17,994 nucleotides of DNA, taken from the NCBI GenBank assembly GCA_013138855.1, contig WTBX01000327.1, positions 1 to 17,994 of the forward strand. Direction: 5' to 3'. Source of the DNA: Methylococcaceae bacterium. Its GTDB lineage: Bacteria; Pseudomonadota; Gammaproteobacteria; Methylococcales; Methylomonadaceae. Both the position numbers and the translations under genes were made by a program. Shown piece after piece: positions 13,599 to 17,994 of this stretch. The notes beneath the pieces are model-generated. The model saw only the letters and a list, made by a program, of their open reading frames with translations. It had not been told where the DNA came from and did not search any database. Each line of letters opens with the position of its first letter. The stretch's first letter is position 1.

Positions 13599-13644
13599 TT
13601 CTTAATTTTGGTTCTTCTGGATTTTCCGTGAAAATACCGAAATA

Positions 13645-13697
13645 AGGACTGGCAGTCCTCCGTGAAATATGAAAATCAAGAAAGGACTGCCAGTCCT
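13645..13697. repeat. AGGACTGGCA hairpin family, copy 4
   Basis: AGGACTGGCAGTCCT (13645-13659) is matched by its exact reverse complement AGGACTGCCAGTCCT (13683-13697). Each arm is itself nearly palindromic. It lies 4 bases beyond the end of the EAL pseudogene. Confidence 0.7.
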
Positions 13698-13701
13698 GAT
13701 A

Positions 13702-14220
13702 CTAAACATTAGTTAAGCAACTGTTCAAATTTTCTACCGTTACTGGCTTGCTGTAGTAATAACCTTGATAAACAGTACAGTTTTTTGCTTTAAAAAATCA
13801 AGTTGCTGTTCGGTTTCTACCCCTTCGGCAAGTACGGATAAATTAAGGTTTTTCGCTAAGGCGATGATGGTTTGTACGATGGCTGCATCTTTAGGGTCTG
13901 CTGCTATGTCGCGTACAAAAGATTGGTCTATTTTCAATACGTCTAAGGGAAAGACGTTTTAGGTATTCTAGTGAGGAATAGCCTGTGCCAAAATCGTCAA
14001 TGGCAAGTCGAATTCCCATCTTTTTTAAAGTATTTAATTTTTGCAGGGTTTTTTCTATATTTTGAACCAGTATGCTTTCGGTTAATTCCAGTTCTAATTG
14101 ATGAGGCTTGATGTTGGTTTGTTTGATAACGCTTTCGACGATTTCAATAAAGTCTTTTTGCTGAAATTGGCGACTACTGACATTAACGGCTAAATATTGA
14201 ATCATACCCCCTAAATTCAA
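13702..14220 (-). pseudogene. Decayed EAL-domain (c-di-GMP phosphodiesterase) gene
   Basis: On the - strand successive frames spell most of an EAL domain: YLAVNVSSRQFQQKDF, LELELTESILVQN, IRLAIDDFGTGYSSLEYLKR, then in the next frame DVLKIDQSFVRDIAADPKDA and VLAEGVETEQQLDFLKQK, then in a third frame CTVYQGYYYSKPVTVENL to a TAG at 13702-13704. The first shift is explained by one extra A just before GACGTATTG (near 13948). The second is explained by one base missing from the A run complementary to 13781-13786. The N-terminal part with the EAL signature itself is absent, and sequence beyond 14220 is not EAL-like. Intact homologues hydrolyse cyclic di-GMP, often fused to GGDEF or PAS domains. With a 5' truncation and two frameshifts, this copy is almost certainly dead. 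Confidence 0.88.
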
Positions 14221-14330
14221 CTAACAAGTGCAATTCATTTTTAGTGGTTTAGAAGAGTTAGCATTAAGCTGGAAAGCTAAATTTTAAAGTGCCTTTAAAC
14301 CTTAAGATTACAGTCTGTCTCCTCGCCTAG

Positions 14331-14381
14331 TTTACCCCCGCTACAGATACCATTAATATAGCCACACAGATACCAATAATA
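14331..14381 (+). promoter_or_regulatory. Candidate promoter and 16-bp direct repeat before the CHASE2 gene
   Basis: TTTACC (14331-14336) and TAATAT (14354-14359), 17 bases apart, are a plausible -35/-10 pair, each with 4 of 6 consensus matches. ACAGATACCATTAATA (14343-14358) is repeated as ACAGATACCAATAATA (14366-14381), 15 of 16 identical and 23 bp apart, which could be a regulator site. The response regulator gene has a related CTGATACCTATATCTAAT 34 bases before its start. Confidence 0.35.
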
Positions 14382-14388
14382 CAAGGTT

Positions 14389-17127
14389 GTGTTGTTCAAC
14401 CTAAACCACCTAGAAATGAAGCATAATCAAAATAAATATTCAGCAATTATTATTACCACGGTGATTATTGTTTTTTTAGTGGCCGCCAACTTTTTATCTA
14501 TTTTTAAATCCTCAAACGCGCAATTGAATGATGTTTTAATGCGTTATTCTTTTAATACAACGGTCTCCGAAAAACTGATTGTCATTGAGGCTAACAAACG
14601 CTACAGCCTTAAGGGTGATGAGGTCTGGATTCCATTCTTGAAAACCTTGTTAGCCGAAGAGGTAACTCAAATAGTTTTTAATTTTTTGCCTGAACAGGTT
14701 TCTAAAAAATTTTATCAATTAGCCGCTAGCAGTAATAAAGTGGTCTTTGCAAGACGTTTTATCAGAAAAAATAGTAGCTCTAATGAACGCACTCTACAGC
14801 CTTTGCCTCTTGCGGCAGTAGAGCTTCCACTTAATATGGGCTTGATTCAGGAAATTGAAAATCAACACGGTGCTTATCGCAGCCAACATACTCAGATTAA
14901 ATTCGACAACAATATTTTTCCTAGTTTGGAGTTAATCACTGCTCAACGTGTATTAAATGATAAACGTAACTTTCCTAAAACAGATTATTACATTGATTTT
15001 AGTGGTGGTTTGGCAAGTCTGCCTGCTATTGATATAGAAAGAGTACTCGCTGCGGGTTTAGTAAGTGAATTGGTTTCAGGGCGTACAGTATTTGTAGGTG
15101 TACATGATTTAGAGGCTGTTAATCGTTACTTTACTCCTATTTCAACTGAAGAAGGTTTGATTTCAGCGGTATTTTTTCACGCCTTTGCTTTAGATACTTT
15201 GTTATCAGAACATTTATTAACGACTATTTCTAAAACTATTAGTTGGCTGTTAATTATTTTGATTACGGTAGGCAGTTTATTTGTTTTTCAGCGGATGACT
15301 TTTCAATTTGCATGGTTTTTTTCTGTGTTTTTGTCCTTGCTGTATGTATTTATGGATTGGTTATTGTTGCATCAATTTTTTTTATTAATCCCGCTAACAG
15401 AATTATTATTGGCACAGTGGTTAACATTTACCTTGGTATGGCGTTATCGGATGGTTCAGGAAAAACGCTTTTTAGATACCATGCTATTTGATTTGTCGTT
15501 TAAATTGCAGGAGAAAATTTTCCCTGTTAGTTTTTATAAATCAGAATCACCGTGGGAGCAATTAATTGTGATGTTAAATCAAACGCTGGATTTTAAGCGG
15601 TTGATTTTTTTAGAGCGCGTACAAGGTGACCATCGACTTAAAGAAATTAGCGCATTTAACTGTAAGCTTGATGATATAGATGAGTTACGCCGTGATTACG
15701 AACGCACTCCTTATAGTACGGCGATTAATGAGAATCGAGCAATTTTATTAGAAAATCCTTATTTTAAAAAAACACACGCCAATGAACATGAATATTTAGC
15801 CCCTTTAATTTTTGCAGGTGAAGTTTTAGGCTTTTGGGCATTTACTATTGATGCATCTAATTTACATGCAGAAATAAAATTTAGAGAATTAATTAATGCT
15901 TATGTTCAGCAAATTAGCGAGATTTTACATTATCGTAATGAATGGAAAAAACGCTTAAAAGCCGAAGAAAATAAGTTTTTAAGCTATTTGCGTGTTGAAG
16001 GCAGCGAAGCTCCTTATGAGATGATAAATAAGTCTATAACCTTAATGGATAGACGCATGTCTGAATTACAGGAAGTATTTAATACTGTGACAGGCAGCAG
16101 TGTTTTATATGACCTTTTTGGTCGTGTTTTATTAGTTAATAAACGCATGGAAGCATTTGGGCAGTTGGTCAACATTCGACCTTATAATTTAACTATGCTC
16201 GATTTTATTGTCTCTATCACTCAATTACCGCCTCTTAAAGTTCAAAACCTATTACAACAAACTATTTTTGACCGTAAAACCGTTACTTTTCCTGTTTCTT
16301 GTTTTGATGATGAAGCAAGTTACATTTTAAATATTAAACCTTTGAAAGCTGATGATAAACAAAATGCCGAGACGATAGAAGATAGAGCCAAGGTTTTTCA
16401 AATGATTGGCATTTTATGTGAATTGATTGATGTGACTAAAATGCGAAAGATGTCGGCGTTAAGAGAACAAATGTTTGAGCGTTTCAGCTTTCAAATGCGC
16501 AATGATATGGCCTCTATTTTATTCGCATTGCCTTTATTAGAAACCGAAGGGGTAGATGAAAAAGATAAAACATTTGCTTTGGACAATATCAAGGGAAAAG
16601 TCGATGAGACTTTGCAGACTTTAGAAGTAGTGACTAAGGAGATGAATAAAAAAATTCACCTGCTCGTTGATGATACTTTAGAGTGCTATCCCATTGATGC
16701 TAAATTCTCTTTAAATCAAATAGTTAAAAAACACGCCACGGGTATTCAAGCAAAAAACATCAATTTACATTATCAGCTACCGCAATTAATTAGTTTGGTT
16801 TTTGCCTCCCCTACTGAGTTAGAAAATATATTGTCACTTTTATATTTAGAAATAATAGCAGACACTTATCAAGCAGGAGAACTTTGGTTAAGCGTTGAAG
16901 AAAAAGAAGATAAAATTAATTTTCGTTTTAAAAACACAGGAATAGGAATGCCAGATGATAAGTTGCAAGGTATTATGAATAATAAAATAAATGATTCTGA
17001 ATCGGTAGAAACATTGGAATTACAACACGCGATTCATTGTGTTAATCAATGGGGTGGCAGTTTAAATTTATCAAGTCAAGTCAGTGAAGGCTCTACAATA
17101 GAATTAACGTTAAGGCGTTTTATGTAA
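14389..17127 (+). CDS. CHASE2-type membrane sensor with a degenerate histidine kinase core
   Basis: The product is about 912 residues from the GTG at 14389; the ATG at 14416 (903 residues) is an alternative and neither has a strong ribosome site. Order: TM1 (about 18-38); an extracytoplasmic domain (about 40-280) with CHASE2 hallmarks such as QLNDVLMRY (45-53), SGRTVFVGV (230-238) and GLISAVFFHAFALDTLL (256-272); three TM helices (about 283-301, 306-327, 330-350); a GAF-like region (about 385-515); a PAS-like region (about 560-685); a helical segment and an HATPase_c fold (about 800-912). The DHp segment RFSFQMRNDMASIL (698-711) aligns with the usual FLSHDxRSPxxSIL but has F701 where the phosphoacceptor His belongs. 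The N-box Asn is replaced by E821, and the G1 box reads NTGIG instead of DxGxG. The G2 box GGSLNLSSQVSEGSTIEL (889-906) survives. It is probably a membrane signalling pseudokinase. Confidence 0.8.
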   Translation: MLFNLNHLEMKHNQNKYSAIIITTVIIVFLVAANFLSIFKSSNAQLNDVLMRYSFNTTVSEKLIVIEANKRYSLKGDEVWIPFLKTLLAEEVTQIVFNFLPEQVSKKFYQLAASSNKVVFARRFIRKNSSSNERTLQPLPLAAVELPLNMGLIQEIENQHGAYRSQHTQIKFDNNIFPSLELITAQRVLNDKRNFPKTDYYIDFSGGLASLPAIDIERVLAAGLVSELVSGRTVFVGVHDLEAVNRYFTPISTEEGLISAVFFHAFALDTLLSEHLLTTISKTISWLLIILITVGSLFVFQRMTFQFAWFFSVFLSLLYVFMDWLLLHQFFLLIPLTELLLAQWLTFTLVWRYRMVQEKRFLDTMLFDLSFKLQEKIFPVSFYKSESPWEQLIVMLNQTLDFKRLIFLERVQGDHRLKEISAFNCKLDDIDELRRDYERTPYSTAINENRAILLENPYFKKTHANEHEYLAPLIFAGEVLGFWAFTIDASNLHAEIKFRELINAYVQQISEILHYRNEWKKRLKAEENKFLSYLRVEGSEAPYEMINKSITLMDRRMSELQEVFNTVTGSSVLYDLFGRVLLVNKRMEAFGQLVNIRPYNLTMLDFIVSITQLPPLKVQNLLQQTIFDRKTVTFPVSCFDDEASYILNIKPLKADDKQNAETIEDRAKVFQMIGILCELIDVTKMRKMSALREQMFERFSFQMRNDMASILFALPLLETEGVDEKDKTFALDNIKGKVDETLQTLEVVTKEMNKKIHLLVDDTLECYPIDAKFSLNQIVKKHATGIQAKNINLHYQLPQLISLVFASPTELENILSLLYLEIIADTYQAGELWLSVEEKEDKINFRFKNTGIGMPDDKLQGIMNNKINDSESVETLELQHAIHCVNQWGGSLNLSSQVSEGSTIELTLRRFM

Positions 17128-17170
17128 CATTAGTTATGTCATAATATTGGGTTAGGTGTTCAAAAGTATC

Positions 17171-17295
17171 CTAACATTTTATGAGAGGAAACCGTTGAAA
17201 CGGTTATTTCATTAATCCACATAGCCCACGGTTTAAACCGTGGGCTATGTAAAAAACAAGAACTCAACTGTTTTAACGGTTTATTGCAATGTTAG
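17171..17295. repeat. 125-bp nested palindromic element
   Basis: Outer CTAACATT (17171-17178) and AATGTTAG (17288-17295) enclose AAACCGTTGAAACGGTT and its near reverse complement AACTGTTTTAACGGTTT. At the centre is a perfect 32-bp palindrome (17219-17250) starting ACATAGCCCACGGTTT and followed by AAAAAA. The central hairpin could act as a terminator for the CHASE2 gene, whose stop is 44 bases before the element; the nested plan is that of a small non-autonomous repeat. Confidence 0.6.
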
Positions 17296-17338
17296 AAGGC
17301 TTATGAATAAGTACCTGAGCTAAAGTTTTCGTATCTTC

Positions 17339-17436
17339 GGAGCCGCGACTTTAGTCGCGCTAGAGCGTTAAAATGCTATTAACCTTTAAAAAACGTAGTG
17401 TTATTGCGAGGTTTCCGCGACTAAAGTCGCGGCTCC
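17339..17436. repeat. Inverted REP pair upstream of the response regulator
   Basis: GGAGCCGCGACTTTAGTCGC at the left end is inverted at the right as GCGACTAAAGTCGCGGCTCC. Each end forms its own CGCGACT...AGTCGCG hairpin, and about 55 bases separate them. It lies in the 436-bp gap between the CHASE2 gene and the response regulator gene; the remainder of that gap (17437-17563) shows no further clear feature apart from a CTGATACC box. Confidence 0.75.
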
Positions 17437-17563
17437 AGCAAATATAAAAATGCACGAGTGTTATGCTCAGATACTTAGTCACTTACAAGCTTAAGATAAA
17501 ACACAGCAAACATCTAACATCAATACTACCCTGATACCTATATCTAATTTTACGGATTAAAAA

Positions 17564-17941
17564 ATGACTAATGCAGCAAAGCGAATTTTAATTATTGACG
17601 ATGATAAATTTTTCATCAGACTCATGGATATGGCTTTAAAACAAAGTGGTTATGAGGTTTTATTAGCTTTGCAAGGTAAAGAGGCCATAGAAATTTTAAA
17701 ACAACAAACCGTAGATATGATTATTGTTGATTTAATGATGCCTGAATTAGATGGCCTAGGTTTTTTACATTGGCTACGGCAAGAGGCTAAATTAGATACC
17801 CCAACTTTGGTACAAACAGGGATGGCAAAAGCCAGCACCGAAGAAGAGGTAAAAGCCGCTGGTGGAAGCGCGTTAATTTATAAACCTGTTAAAGTTCCTC
17901 AACTTATCGCTAAAGTGAAAGAACTAGAGGCACTGCTCTAA
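17564..17941 (+). CDS. Single-domain response regulator (CheY-like receiver)
   Basis: The 125-residue protein is one receiver domain with no output domain, so it acts by protein-protein contact, as CheY or Spo0F do. All phosphorylation residues are present: acidic pocket D12-D13 in IIDDDKF, phosphoacceptor D56 in IIVDLMMPELDG, T85 in LVQTGM and K107 in IYKPVK. The ATG is preceded by ACGGATTAAAAA, a weak ribosome site. It lies on the same strand as the CHASE2 sensor 436 bases upstream, but that sensor lacks a phosphorylatable His, and two palindromic elements separate them. The phosphodonor may therefore be a kinase encoded elsewhere. Confidence 0.93.
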   Translation: MTNAAKRILIIDDDKFFIRLMDMALKQSGYEVLLALQGKEAIEILKQQTVDMIIVDLMMPELDGLGFLHWLRQEAKLDTPTLVQTGMAKASTEEEVKAAGGSALIYKPVKVPQLIAKVKELEALL

Positions 17942-17943
17942 AC

Positions 17944-17994
17944 TCAAGTGGAAATTTTCCCTTTAAACATCTTCCCGCAAGGCAGCTTATCCAG
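17944..17994 (-). other. Possible 3' end of a - strand gene (partial)
   Basis: Reading inward from the window edge on the - strand gives 16 open codons, LDKLPCGKMFKGKIST, and a TGA at 17944-17946, convergent with the response regulator and 2 bases from its stop. The stretch is too short to identify, and another frame is also open, so this is only a possibility. Confidence 0.2.

Noticed and set aside
15243..15491. 82-codon + strand frame with hydrophobic segments inside the CHASE2 gene
   Set aside because: It is a frame-shifted reading of the transmembrane region of the larger gene, whose own frame is uninterrupted.
17564..17941. CHASE2 protein and response regulator as a classical two-component pair
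   Set aside because: The sensor lacks the phosphoacceptor His, and 436 bases with two palindromic elements separate the genes; co-location is real but a phosphotransfer pair is not supported.

Overview
The window is an AT-rich, gene-dense stretch of a bacterial chromosome. The protein families point to a gammaproteobacterium: RecD, a FusB-type EF-G, MoeA, a YefM/YoeB pair, a fructosamine-kinase-like protein and a DUF6164 protein. The many short palindromic repeats would fit a genome of the Thiotrichales/Beggiatoaceae or Methylococcales type. That placement is inference; no rRNA, tRNA or other diagnostic marker is present.

Layout. 1-431 (+): the last 20 codons of a Fis-type helix-turn-helix regulator, then a small DUF6164-like membrane protein. 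523-3128 (-): recD followed by a fructosamine/ketosamine-3-kinase family gene, separated by a 59-bp palindromic repeat that also supplies the recD stop codon. 3317-3858 (+): a YefM/YoeB toxin-antitoxin operon with its TGTACA operator. 3881-4790: a REP-associated tyrosine transposase (RAYT, - strand) embedded in its REP/BIME repeats. 4800-5436: a gene-free stretch with a weak coding remnant, a nested palindromic element, a partial 59-bp repeat and the fusA terminator. 5437-8084 (-): elongation factor G (EF-G2 type) and an ASCH-domain protein. 8256-10073 (+): a full-length V/A-type ATPase catalytic subunit A with no other ATPase subunit beside it and repeats on both sides. 10324-13452: moeA (-), a NADAR/YbiA-like gene (+) and an SDR-type threonine dehydrogenase-like gene (+). 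13702-17941: a decayed EAL-domain pseudogene (-), a large CHASE2-type sensor whose kinase residues are lost (+), and a stand-alone response regulator (+).

Most genes are ordinary housekeeping or stress functions in short transcription units. The striking part is the intergenic DNA. At least four distinct families of short inverted repeats occupy nearly every gap: (i) CGCGACT...AGTCGCG REP elements, whose likely mobiliser RAYT is in the window; (ii) AGGACTGGCA hairpins whose outer ends are conserved but whose inner stems differ while staying paired; (iii) 59-bp GGAGT...ACTCC palindromes; and (iv) single larger palindromic elements of about 125 bp. Two of these families reach into coding sequence: a REP encodes the last 13 residues of the RAYT, and a 59-bp repeat provides the stop codon of recD. 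The most unusual genes are the orphan V-ATPase A subunit and the CHASE2 pseudo-histidine kinase.
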